Assembly: GCA_964242575.1 (NCBI GenBank)
Contig: CAXTCN010000159.1
Span: 1 to 10,165, forward strand
Origin: JANPPS01 sp964242575
Lineage (GTDB): Bacteria > Pseudomonadota > Alphaproteobacteria > Acetobacterales > Acetobacteraceae
Reading direction: 5' to 3'
DNA: 10,165 bases
The notes under the pieces are model-generated. The model worked only from the letters and a program-made list of their open reading frames with translations, was not told the origin of the DNA and ran no database searches. Below, piece by piece: positions 1-6,272 of this stretch (position 1 is the first letter of the stretch; every line of letters starts with the position of its first letter). A program made the translations under genes and the position numbers.

Positions 1-482
1 TCGCCTCCTGCATGGCCAACGTGGCCTGCGGCAACGCCCGGCTCGGCCACGCCCACGCGCTGTCGTTGCCGCTTGAGGGACACCTCGACTTGCCGCACCC
101 CACGGGCGTCGGCGTGCTGCTGCCGGGCGTAACCGCGTTCAACCTCGCGGTCCTGCCAGACAAGGTGCGCCCGCTGGCCGAGGCGCTGGAAGTGGACGCC
201 GCCGGTCTGTCCCGCGGGGAAACCGTGGCCGCCTGCGCCGCCGCCATACGCGCGCTGTATGCCGACATCGGCTTCGCCGACCGCCTCACGCCCGACCAGC
301 TTCCCCGGCAGCGCGTGCGCGAGATGGCGGAGCGCGCCGTGCCCGGGCTGTATGCCGGGTTCTCAGAGGAGGTTGCGAGCGGCCCGGCCGCGGTCGGCGA
401 GCACACCGTGATCGCCAGCTCCGCTGCCCGCAAGATGACAGTAGCGCAGGCCGAGCGCATCTTCGACAATTGCCTGGCCTGA
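1..482 (+). CDS. Iron-containing alcohol dehydrogenase, C-terminal part (5' end outside window)
   Basis: This is the C-terminal ~159 residues of a group III (iron-dependent) alcohol dehydrogenase, a cytoplasmic NAD(P)-dependent enzyme that interconverts alcohols and aldehydes or ketones. The frame is open from the first bases (first full codon at 3), so the Met at 12 is internal. The metal-site region is recognisable: a GHAHAL segment with one His, then LPH 14 residues later. This matches the spacing of the two iron-binding histidines in the FucO type. The family's second His in that segment is Leu here, and LPHP replaces the usual PHG. The helical C-terminal domain follows and ends in TGA. 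Maleylacetate reductases share the fold, but the local motif looks more like general Fe-ADHs. The GST-like gene starts 13 bp downstream on the same strand, which suggests co-transcription. The substrate cannot be told from this part. Confidence 0.85.
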   Translation, partial: ASCMANVACGNARLGHAHALSLPLEGHLDLPHPTGVGVLLPGVTAFNLAVLPDKVRPLAEALEVDAAGLSRGETVAACAAAIRALYADIGFADRLTPDQLPRQRVREMAERAVPGLYAGFSEEVASGPAAVGEHTVIASSAARKMTVAQAERIFDNCLA

Positions 483-495
483 TTGGGACGCCGCC

Positions 496-1416
496 ATGCC
501 GCAGCCGATCCTGCACCATTATGACTTTTCGCCGTTCAGCGAGAAGGTCCGCCTGGCTTTCGGCTTGAAGGGAATGGAATGGGGCGCGGTGGACGTGCCC
601 GTCGCCATGCCCAAGCCAGACCTGATGCCGCTGACGGGCGGCTACCGCCGCGCCCCGGTGATGCAGGTGGGCGCCGACGTGTACTGCGACACCCTGCTGA
701 TTTTGCGCGAGATCGAGCGGCTGCGGCCGGAGCCGAGCCTGTATCCGGACGGCCAGGAGGGCCTCGCCCACGCGCTGAGCTGGTGGGCCGAGCGGACCAC
801 CTTCGTGCCGGCCGCGTCGCTGGCCACAAGCGTCATCGGCGATAGGCTTCCGGCTGAGTTCATCGAGGAGCGCAAGGCCTTTATGAACCATGATTTCAGC
901 AAGGAAGCCTCGTTGCGGGACCGGCCGCTGAACGTGCAGCGCCTCCATGCGCACATGACCTGGCTGGCGCTGATGCTGCGCGATGGCCGCGACTTCCTGC
1001 TGGGTCAGGCGCCGTCGGCCGCCGACCTGTCCGCCTATCACACGATCTGGTTCGCCCGGAAGAACGGCGGCCCGGAGGCCGAGGCGGCGCTGCCCCTCGG
1101 CCCCGTACTGGGATGGATGGGCCGCGTCGCGGCACTCGGCCATGGCGTGCGCCGGGACATGCCGGCAAACGAGGCCTTGGACATTGCGCGGGCGTCGGAG
1201 CCGCGGGACACTGGCCTTCCCGCGGATGGAGACCCGTCCGGCCTGCGCGCCGGGCAGGACGTGGTCGTGCGGGCAGACGATCGCGGGCGGGACCCGGTCC
1301 GCGGCACCCTGGTGGCGGCGGACGCGCAGGAGATCGTCGTCCTGCACCGCAACGACCGGGTCGGCGCCGTCCACATCCACTTCCCGCGGGCGGGCTTCGA
1401 CGTCCAGCCCGCGTGA
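496..1416 (+). CDS. Glutathione S-transferase family protein with C-terminal extension
   Basis: This 306-residue cytoplasmic protein starts with a thioredoxin-fold GST N-domain. The segment SPFSEKVR (residues 12-19) sits where the family has its catalytic or glutathione-contacting Ser/Cys. RAPVMQVG supplies the cis-Pro (P54), and D65-T66 lies at the usual gamma-glutamyl contact. An all-helical GST C-domain covers roughly residues 90-235, including the LLGQAPSAADL segment typical of the domain core. GSTs are usually 200-230 residues. Here the last ~55 residues (from AGQDVVV) look like a separate small beta-rich module ending in HFPRAGF. The ATG at 496 is 13 bp after the dehydrogenase stop. No strong ribosome site precedes it, so translational coupling is possible. 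The role is probably detoxification or glutathione-dependent turnover of an electrophile; the substrate is unknown. Confidence 0.8.
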   Translation: MPQPILHHYDFSPFSEKVRLAFGLKGMEWGAVDVPVAMPKPDLMPLTGGYRRAPVMQVGADVYCDTLLILREIERLRPEPSLYPDGQEGLAHALSWWAERTTFVPAASLATSVIGDRLPAEFIEERKAFMNHDFSKEASLRDRPLNVQRLHAHMTWLALMLRDGRDFLLGQAPSAADLSAYHTIWFARKNGGPEAEAALPLGPVLGWMGRVAALGHGVRRDMPANEALDIARASEPRDTGLPADGDPSGLRAGQDVVVRADDRGRDPVRGTLVAADAQEIVVLHRNDRVGAVHIHFPRAGFDVQPA

Positions 1417-1449
1417 CACAGCGGACCCGCCGCAAGCAGGAGACAAAAG

Positions 1450-1865
1450 GTGTCGCTCGAAGCAGACAAGCAGACCGTGCGTGACTACTTAAGGCGTTCC
1501 TGGCAAAGGACCTGGCCTGGTTTAAGGAACACATCGAGCCAGGCTTCCGGCGCCATGACCCTGGCTTGCCCTTCGAGGTGGTCGGGCCGGAAGGGGTCGA
1601 GCGCCTCGCCGACTTCCTGCTGCCCGCGATCTCCGACATGCAGCTCGACCTTGAGGATGTGATGGCCGAGGACGGCAAGGTGGCGGTGCGGCTCGTGATC
1701 CGCGGCACGCACCGGGGCGACTTGGCAGGCATCGCGCCCATGGGCCGGCCCATCGAGGTCGGCGTGCTGGACCTGTTCCACTTGCGCGACGGCAAGCTTT
1801 CGGAGCATTGGGCCTTGTTCGACAACCTCGGGATGCTGCGGCAGCTCGGCGTCACGTCGATTTGA
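1450..1865 (+). pseudogene. SnoaL/NTF2-like (ester cyclase-type) protein, frameshifted
   Basis: A good ribosome site (AGGAGA, 1438-1443) lies 7 bases before GTG 1450. The first 14 codons read VSLEADKQTVRDYL. The frame then runs into unrelated sequence, while the homologous protein continues one frame over (KAFLAKDLAWFKEH, then LPFEVVGPEGVERL, to TSI and TGA at 1865). One extra base in the stretch 1486-1491 would restore a single ~138-residue protein. The restored product has the cone-shaped SnoaL/NTF2 fold, with a typical C-terminal pattern (MGRPIEV, LFHLRDGK, EHWALFDNLGML). Family members include polyketide cyclases, small isomerases and hydrolases, so function is not fixed. The site shows no obvious -1 slippery heptamer, so programmed frameshifting is unlikely. 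A recent inactivation or a sequencing error fits best. It is the third gene of the plus-strand run. Confidence 0.75.
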
Positions 1866-1973
1866 CCAGAATCCCAGCGGCAGGATGGTCTGCCAAGCAT
1901 CGGCACGGCGCGGCTCGCCGGGAGGGGGTGGCGCTCCGTAAGCTGAATGACCTTGCCGGCAGCGTCCCTGCGT

Positions 1974-2264
1974 TCAGGCGATCTTTGTCAGGTGGTGAAG
2001 CGTCCACTCCGCCGCCAGCTCGTCGGTGCGGCCCTTGAACGCTTCCAGGTGCGGCGCTTCCATACGCCGTTCCCAAAGCGGCACGGTTTGCCAGTTCTCG
2101 TACAGCGTGAAGAACCCGGCATCGTCGTTGGCGACGTGCAGGTCGTAGTTGAGACAACCCTCCTCCGCACGGGTCGGCTGCACGAGGCCGGTCAGCAACT
2201 CCCGCAGCTCGGCCTCCTTGCCAGGCTTGGCCTTAATTTGGGCGACGAGCGACAAGACTGGCAC
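1974..2264 (-). CDS. Antibiotic biosynthesis monooxygenase (ABM) family protein, YgiN-like
   Basis: This 96-residue protein is a normal-length single ABM domain (dimeric ferredoxin-like fold). These are cofactor-independent oxygenases of quinols or aromatic substrates, or stress-related quinol monooxygenases. Recognisable parts are the N-terminal strand VLSLVAQIKAKPGKE, the helix EAELRELLTGLV, EEGCLNYDLHV, FFTLYENW and PHLEAF. The start is GTG at 2264 (minus strand), chosen because AAGGAGG lies 5 bases upstream and because it gives the usual family N-terminus; a longer upstream reading is unsupported. The gene converges with the frameshifted SnoaL-like gene (108 bp apart) and diverges from the cupin gene. 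Fold assignment is confident; the exact substrate is unknown. Confidence 0.85.
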   Translation of the reverse strand: MPVLSLVAQIKAKPGKEAELRELLTGLVQPTRAEEGCLNYDLHVANDDAGFFTLYENWQTVPLWERRMEAPHLEAFKGRTDELAAEWTLHHLTKIA

Positions 2265-2374
2265 GGGTGCCTCCTTGGCTGAAATCGGGTAACTTGCAAG
2301 ACGGGAAACGGGAGTTTGCCGCGTGCGCCGCTGGGGAGCAAGGCACTCCAGCGATTGAGAAGGGAGACGCCACC
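2265..2374. promoter_or_regulatory. Divergent promoter region between ABM and cupin genes
   Basis: This 110 bp gap separates two divergently transcribed start codons, so it must carry both promoters unless transcription comes from further away. It contains an 8 bp palindrome CTTGCAAG (2293-2300) that could be a regulator half-site. The cupin ribosome site AGGGAG (2361-2366) and the ABM ribosome site on the other strand (about 2270-2276) border it. No convincing -35/-10 pair was found. A shared regulator is an inference. Confidence 0.35.
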
Positions 2375-2803
2375 ATGGACAAGGGCACAGCCGCCGGGCC
2401 AAGCTTCGCCCGCTTCGACCTCAGCGCCATCGCAGCCGGCCTGCCGGAAACGGCGAGCACGCTGCTCGTGGACCGTTACCTGACCGACCTCGAGGCGGCC
2501 AGCGCGCGCGTGTTCCGCGTTTATCGCGACACGCCGCCCCACTACCACGCCAACAGCGACGAGTACCTTTACGTGCTGTCCGGCCGCGGCACGTTCTGGA
2601 TGGGGAACCCGGGCGACAAGGCCGAGTTCGCACCCGGCGACCTCCTGTTCTTTGAGCGCGGCGTGGTCCACGCCTTGCCGGACCTGGTGCAAGAACCCGT
2701 CGTGTTCCTGTCGGTGGATGCGCCGCGGCGTGACCCCAAGGACGTGATCTTCGTTGATCCGGAGGCCGGCACGCCCGAAAGCTTTATCCAGGCGCAACGC
2801 TAG
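2375..2803 (+). CDS. Single-domain cupin protein
   Basis: This 142-residue small cupin (beta-barrel, metal-binding) has both signature motifs. Motif 1 is H56-Y-H58 followed by E63 and the G70 turn (PHYHANSDEYLYVLSG). Motif 2 is PGDLLFFERGVVHAL, with the fourth ligand H99. The complete 3-His-1-Glu set suggests it binds Fe, Mn or another divalent metal. Such proteins act as dioxygenases, isomerases or small-molecule sensors. The start is ATG 2375, 8 bases after AGGGAG; the frame is open further upstream, but that part has no family similarity or ribosome site. The stop is TAG. It diverges from the ABM gene, and together they may form an oxidative module. Its 3' end is only 30 bp from the IS6 end. 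Confidence 0.85.
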   Translation: MDKGTAAGPSFARFDLSAIAAGLPETASTLLVDRYLTDLEAASARVFRVYRDTPPHYHANSDEYLYVLSGRGTFWMGNPGDKAEFAPGDLLFFERGVVHALPDLVQEPVVFLSVDAPRRDPKDVIFVDPEAGTPESFIQAQR

Positions 2804-2833
2804 GCGTCACCCGGCGAAGGAAATCCCCCATAT

Positions 2834-2848
2834 GGCATTGTCAGGTTG
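2834..2848. repeat. Putative terminal inverted repeat of the IS6 element (transposase 3' side)
   Basis: GGCATTGTCAGGTTG here matches GGCCTTGTCGGCTTG read inward from 3647, 12 of 15 bases. It lies 56 bp beyond the transposase stop codon. Confidence 0.5.
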
Positions 2849-2889
2849 ATGGTTGAGGCCCTGCCGAGGGCTGGCGGCTGATCAAGATC

Positions 2890-3598
2890 TCACGCGGCGG
2901 GCGCGAGGCCGACCACCTCGCGCCAGGTGCGGAAGGCGGCGTCGCGAGCGGCACGGTGCTGGTCGGCGGTCAGGCGATGGCGACGGAGCTGGAAGTGGTT
3001 GTGGGTGCGGCTGTGGGTTGAGAGAAAGCGCTGCATGTGCCGTGCCGACTTGAACCGCTGCATGTGCCGCTCACGTCGTCGCGTCGGCTGATGCGACACC
3101 TCGGCCCGGTTGTTCAGGCACTTGCTTTGCCGATGCTCGACGTGCGGCAGGATCTCGGGCTTCGCGGCCGCGTAGCTCCTGAGCTTGCCTGTCACGATGA
3201 CCCGCGGCGCGTGTTGCAGGCCCTTGAGCCGCTTGCGGAGGAAGCGCTTTGCGGCTTTGGCATCGCGTCGGCTCTGCACCAGGATGTCGAGCACGTTTCC
3301 ATGCTGGCCCACCGCTCGCCAAAGGCAGTGCACTTTGCCGCGGATGCGGAGGAACACCTCATCCAAATGCCACTTATCGCCCGGTTTCGGGCGACGCCGC
3401 TTCAGGGTATTGGCAAACAGCCGGCCGAAGCGCAGGCCCCACTCCTGGATGTTCTCGTGGGACACCACCACGCCACGGGCAGCCAGGATCGTCTCCACGT
3501 CGAAAGCTGAGGCTGAAGCAGTGATACAGCCAGACCGCGTGCTCAATCACCTCAGCCGGGAAACGGAAGCCGCGGCAAGGATTGAGGGACGTCGCCAT
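2890..3598 (-). pseudogene. IS6-family transposase, frameshifted and catalytic-site mutant
   Basis: The start is ATG 3598 and the protein begins MATSLNPCRGFRFP, followed by AEVIEHAVWLYHCFSLSF. At about 3501-3504 the frame breaks. One missing base between TTTCG and ACGTG moves the conserved continuation (DVETILAARGVVVSHENIQE) into the neighbouring frame, which then runs to TGA at 2890. The DDE domain is recognisable: first Asp in WHLDEVF, then LDILVQSRRDAKAAKRF, and the Glu in NNRAE before the SHQPTRRRER signature. The second catalytic residue is altered: the family's VIVTDKLRSY reads VIVTGKLRSY, because codon 3187-3189 is GGC rather than GAC. The enzyme would be dead even if the frame were restored, so this element cannot move itself. 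Confidence 0.9.
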
Positions 3599-3632
3599 GC
3601 CAGCCAAGCTGCCACGGAGCAGCCGAGGCCGC

Positions 3633-3647
3633 CAAGCCGACAAGGCC
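3633..3647. repeat. Putative terminal inverted repeat of the IS6 element (transposase 5' side)
   Basis: Read inward from 3647, it gives GGCCTTGTCGGCTTG, matching the other end at 12 of 15 bases. It lies 34-49 bp upstream of the transposase ATG. The truncated AraC-like frame abuts it at 3648. Confidence 0.5.
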
Positions 3648-3987
3648 CCACCAGCGCCTCCCGCCCGCGCTAATGCGGCCGCAGCGGCAGATCGAGCGTC
3701 ATCGGTATAAGGTAATAATCGCTTGCGGCGGTGCTGAGATGGGTGCGGCGGCGATGAATGAGCACCGGATCGGGTGTCACGCTGCCCAGCCGCACGCCGC
3801 CTATATCGACGCTCAATAGGGATCCGATCACGAAGTCGGCACCCGCGTTTTCAACATCCAGCGCATAGTAGAATTCGTTTAGACGATCGGCCCAGCAAGC
3901 CAGCCGGACGTCCTACGGAAGAGTCCGGACGTCGAAGGCGGACAACGGGAGCGCAGTCGACAAAGACCGGTCTTTGCTGTCAGTCAT
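3648..3987 (-). pseudogene. AraC-family regulator, N-terminal ligand-domain fragment with two amber codons
   Basis: Reading from ATG 3987, the frame gives MTDSKDRSLSTALPLSAF, then a stretch ending TLP, an in-frame TAG (3913-3915), and RLACWADRLNEFYYALDVE. It continues through FVIGSLLSVDIGGVRLGSV, IHRRRTHLST and DYYLIPMTLDLPLRPH, a second TAG (3670-3672), and RGREALVG up to 3648. This is the pattern of the AraC_binding_2-type N-terminal domain: FxxxxLPxxxRLAxW, then a cupin-like fold with RRTxxxxxxxxxDYYL and a REA turn. Both TAGs fall where Gln (CAG) would fit, suggesting C-to-T decay. The HTH half is absent because the IS6 end begins at 3647. Nothing continuing it was found beyond the other IS end. 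The upstream 3988-4151 holds no gene that I recognise. Confidence 0.7.
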
Positions 3988-4151
3988 CCGAGAGTGCACA
4001 TGTCTCCAACGTTACTACGCCGGCTGCCGATCCGTTTCCGTGATGAGCGTGCCGCCGCTGTCAATTTTTTCACACTATGCATGCGCCGGGCCAGAAACCT
4101 AGGGTAATCGCTTTAACGGCTCAGGGATTTTGGAGCGGCCTAAAGTCTGAT

Positions 4152-4171
4152 CTGGACTTTGGCCATTTTCG
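4152..4171. repeat. Left terminal inverted repeat of the IS701-like element
   Basis: CTGGACTTTGGCCATTTTCG, 17 of 20 identical to the complement of 6101-6120. It is 95 bp upstream of the transposase start. Confidence 0.6.
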
Positions 4172-4266
4172 TGCTGTCGGACCTGAGTTGCGTGTGATCG
4201 AGCCTGGGGCTTTTGGCTGAGGTGGTGTTGCAAATCTCTCCTCGACGCTGAATGAGGGGCGAGCAG

Positions 4267-5471
4267 ATGCTGGCAGAACGGACGGGCGACACGGCGCAGG
4301 CAAGGCTGGGTTCCTGGATGGAGCCGTTCAGCGCAGCCTTCACCGCGCCCACGTGGCCGCGTGTGCTGGCGCTGGTCGCCGGCGCCATCCTGAGCCCCGG
4401 GCGACGCACCGTCGCTGCTGCTTTGCGCGTCACCGGCCTCGACCAGGGTCCACGCTTCACCAACCGCCACCGGGTTCTCAACCGCGATCGCTGGCCCAGC
4501 TTGCGGCTCGCGCGCCGCCTGTGCCGTTTGCTGGTCAGCGCCTTCGCCACTGACGGCCCCGTCGTGATCGGCCTCGACGACACGCTGGGGCGCTGGTGGG
4601 GCGCGCAGATCGCGGCACGGGGCATCCACCGCGATCCGGTCCGCCCTTCGCAGGGCCATTTCGTCAGGGCGAGCGGCCTGCGCTGGCTCTCGGCCATGCT
4701 GTGCCCAACGTGTCTTGGGCTGGGCGGGTTTGGGGCTGGGCGGGCCTGGGGCTTGCCGTTCCTGGCCGCGCTCGCGCCCTCCGGGCGTTACGCCAGCCAG
4801 CGCCGGAAGCGGCACAAAAGCTGGCCGGCTGGGGGCAGGCAGGCTCTGCCGCAGGCGTCACGGTGGTTGCCGGATCGCAAGATCATCGCCGTGGCCGACA
4901 GCAGCTTCGCCGCGAGCGGCCTGCTGGACATCGTGCGGCGGCGCATGGGCATGATCACGCGCCTGCGCCTTGACGCGCGGTTGTTCAACCCGCCTGCGCG
5001 CCGCCGGCCTGGCGCCATCGGGCGGGCGTGATCGGCAAGCGGCAGGCCACCCTGGCCGCCTTGTGCCGATCCGCCACGTGCTGGTCCGCGATGTCAAAGG
5101 CGAGCTTCGCCCCCAAGCGTCCCTGTGCGCCGGGCTTGACGCGGACCCGGTCGACATCCTGCGCTGGTTCGTCCGGCGCTGGCCGATCGAGGCCGCCTTG
5201 GCCGAAGCGCAGGACCACGCCCGCGCTGCTCGGGCTGTTCTCCCTGGTCACCCTGTGGGCGCATGACCTGTGTGCCAGGGCGGCGTCGGCGCCTCGGGCT
5301 GCGAGCTGGCGCTCAAAACCGCTGCCCACGTTCAGCGACGCGTTGGCCCGGGTGCGCCGCGCGCTGTGGACACACCATGATTTCCACACGCCCCCCGCCA
5401 CGCCAGACCTCGTCAAATTGCCCCGCGCCACCATCGACGCCCTGATCGGCGCTGCCTGCTGCGCCGCATGA
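4267..5471 (+). pseudogene. IS701-like (DDE_5-type) transposase, internally deleted
   Basis: The start is ATG 4267, 7 bases after AGGGG; an in-frame ATG lies at 4252. The N-terminal part is intact (GSWMEPFSAAFTAPTWPRVL). The first DDE Asp is in VIGLDDTLGRWWG, followed by IAARGIHRDPVRPS and RWLSAML. Near 4701 a base is lost, and a 16 bp tandem repeat restores the frame (PFLAALAPS, RWLPDRKI). The second Asp is in VADSSFAASGLL. After GAIGR at about 5020 a segment is missing and the frame changes. The next conserved part is LVPIRHVLVRDVKGELRPQA, then ILRWFVRRWPIEAALAEA with the likely third acidic residue. A second deletion and shift follow near 5210, then TPALLGLFSLVTLWA, PTFSDALARVRRALW and LIGAACCAA. 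Order and content match one transposase gene. Family placement is from memory of the motifs; IS4-superfamily naming is an alternative. Confidence 0.75.
4720..4751. repeat. 16 bp tandem duplication inside the transposase
   Basis: Two adjacent 16-mers (4720-4735 and 4736-4751) differ at only two positions (TT against CC). The first copy encodes SWAGRVWG in one frame, and the second encodes AGRAWGLPF in another. Together with a one-base loss near 4701, the net change is +15, which restores the main frame. Confidence 0.7.
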
Positions 5472-5505
5472 AGGGCAGCAGGCGAGCATGGGATCAGGAC
5501 GGCCG

Positions 5506-5521
5506 CCTCGAGGCTTCGAGG
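5506..5521. terminator. Hairpin between the transposase and the second ORF
   Basis: CCTCGA (5506-5511), loop GGCT, TCGAGG (5516-5521): a perfect 6 bp stem 35 bp after the transposase stop. No T-tract follows, so it may be only a weak or Rho-assisted terminator, or a structural element. Confidence 0.25.
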
Positions 5522-5589
5522 GATCAGGCCCATGCGGCGCCATGGCTTTCCGTGGCTGGCCTGCTACCACCCCCTGCGGCGCCAGTGCC

Positions 5590-6109
5590 ATGCGCCACAA
5601 CAGCGCGGCCATCGGCTTCGTGTCCCGCCCAGTGATCCTGGAGGCCGCCAAGCGCCTCGGGCTGGCGGAGGGGCAGATGCTGGTGGCCGGAAGCGAGGAG
5701 GAGATGACGCTCGCCTTCGACTTGGCCCTTCATGCCGCCAAGCAGGCCCGCTCGCGGGCGCTGGACCGCTACGCGCGGGCGACGCCGCCGCCCGGCTCCG
5801 ACGAGGCGCGCGCGCTCGACGCCATGCGCCATGCCCGCTTCTCGATCTGGCGCGTCGAACGCCGGCACGAGACGGCCGGGCTGGTCGTCGCCGACAGGCT
5901 GCGTGAAACAGAACAGGGGCTGGTTGACGAGAAGCTGGAAGCGAGTGCCCGGAGAACATGGCGTTTGCCGGGCGCGCCTGCGAACCCGACGGCTTCGCGA
6001 TGACCCGCGCCTCGCCACCGCCATCCACCGTGCCACCCTCGATAGCGGCATCATGGACCACGTCGCCTACAAGCGAAGCTCCATGCCACGCAGGCGTGGC
6101 CGAAAATAG
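5590..6109 (+). pseudogene. Unknown helical protein inside the IS701-like repeats, broken
   Basis: I cannot assign a family. From ATG 5590 the protein reads MRHNSAAIGFVSRPVILEAA, then AEGQMLVAGSEEEMTLAFDL, ARSRALDRYARATPPPGSDE, HARFSIWRVERRHETAGLVV and ADRLRETEQGLVDEKLEASA. It is soluble and mainly helical, with no signal peptide or membrane segment. At about 5950 one base is missing; restoring it gives PENMAFAGRACEPDGFAMT in the next frame. A further junction near 6003 leads into DDPRLATAIHRATLDSGIMD and HVAYK. The last codons run into the right inverted repeat. Its even coding character and position between the inverted ends suggest a real gene carried with, or captured by, the element. No clear ribosome site precedes 5590, and an upstream in-frame ATG at 5488 is possible. 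It could also be a chromosomal gene fragment brought together by deletion. Confidence 0.5.
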
Positions 6110-6120
6110 CCAAAGCCAAG
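6101..6120. repeat. Right terminal inverted repeat of the IS701-like element
   Basis: Its complement is CTTGGCTTTGGCTATTTTCG, 17 of 20 identical to 4152-4171. CTAA follows directly at 6121-6124. The end of the internal ORF (TAG at 6107-6109) lies inside it. Confidence 0.6.
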
Positions 6121-6272
6121 CTAAGGGCTCATCCGGAAACAAATGTTCGAACTGATGGGCGTGGTTCAGAACCTGCTCGTTTCGGGTTTACACAAGACGC
6201 GCGGAAACGGCCGGCCTGTGAGGGTCGGGTTTCGGTTCGAACAGTGTCCGGTGCGGGAGGCGGTTCGCCTCC
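6121..6272. other. Spacer of unclear origin between two mobile-element remnants, with a hairpin
   Basis: About 150 bp with no gene I recognise on either strand. GTTCGAAC occurs twice in it. At the distal edge GGGAGGCG (6255-6262) pairs with CGCCTCCC (6266-6273) across a 3-base loop, exactly where similarity of the neighbouring transposase remnant stops. It may be the terminus of an unidentified element or a deletion scar. Confidence 0.3.

Larger units (their letters stand above)
2834..3647. mobile_element. IS6-family insertion sequence (~814 bp), degenerate
   Basis: The boundaries come from imperfect inverted ends that begin with GGC on both sides, 12 of 15 bases identical (2834-2848 and the complement of 3633-3647). 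The resulting length and the spacing to the transposase (49 bp before the start, 56 bp after the stop) suit IS6 elements of about 800 bp. The right boundary is supported independently because an AraC-type reading frame runs up to it. The 8 bp flanks do not match each other, so no target duplication is visible. IS6 elements move by cointegrate formation, and later deletions often remove one flank. The ends are plausible rather than proven. Confidence 0.65.
4152..6120. mobile_element. IS701-like element (~1.97 kb) with a transposase remnant and a second internal ORF
   Basis: Inverted ends match at 17 of 20 bases (4152-4171 against the complement of 6101-6120). They enclose a decayed DDE transposase (4267-5471) and a second broken ORF (5590-6109). 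CTAA occurs directly after the right end (6121-6124) and also at 4140-4143, 8 bp outside the left end. CTAA fits the YTAR target duplication of IS701-type elements, but the 8 bp offset leaves the exact left boundary open (4144 or 4152). No alternative right end was found just after the transposase stop. Confidence 0.55.

Noticed and set aside
286..1446. Long minus-strand open frame (386 codons) opposite the dehydrogenase and GST genes
   Set aside because: Arg/Pro/Ala-rich translation without motifs, opposite well-supported genes: a shadow frame caused by high GC.
1486..1495. Programmed -1 frameshift in the SnoaL-like gene
   Set aside because: No X-XXY-YYZ heptamer at the junction, and the family is normally one continuous frame.
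896..1906. Long minus-strand frame opposite the GST and SnoaL-like genes
   Set aside because: Low-complexity shadow frame with no family similarity.
2826..3655. 8 bp target duplication for the IS6 element
   Set aside because: The left flank CCCCATAT and right flank CCACCAGC do not match, so no duplication can be claimed.
3904..3933. Direct repeat CCGGACGTC (two copies 21 bp apart) as an IS or duplication scar in the AraC fragment
   Set aside because: The residue spacing across it already matches the usual AraC ligand-domain start, so no duplication is needed to explain it.
3774..4043. Plus-strand ORF of 89 codons
   Set aside because: It is antisense to the AraC-type fragment, which has recognisable domain motifs; the ORF has none.
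4099..4815. Minus-strand frame opposite the IS701-like transposase
   Set aside because: Opposite strand of a clear transposase; composition typical of an antisense shadow.
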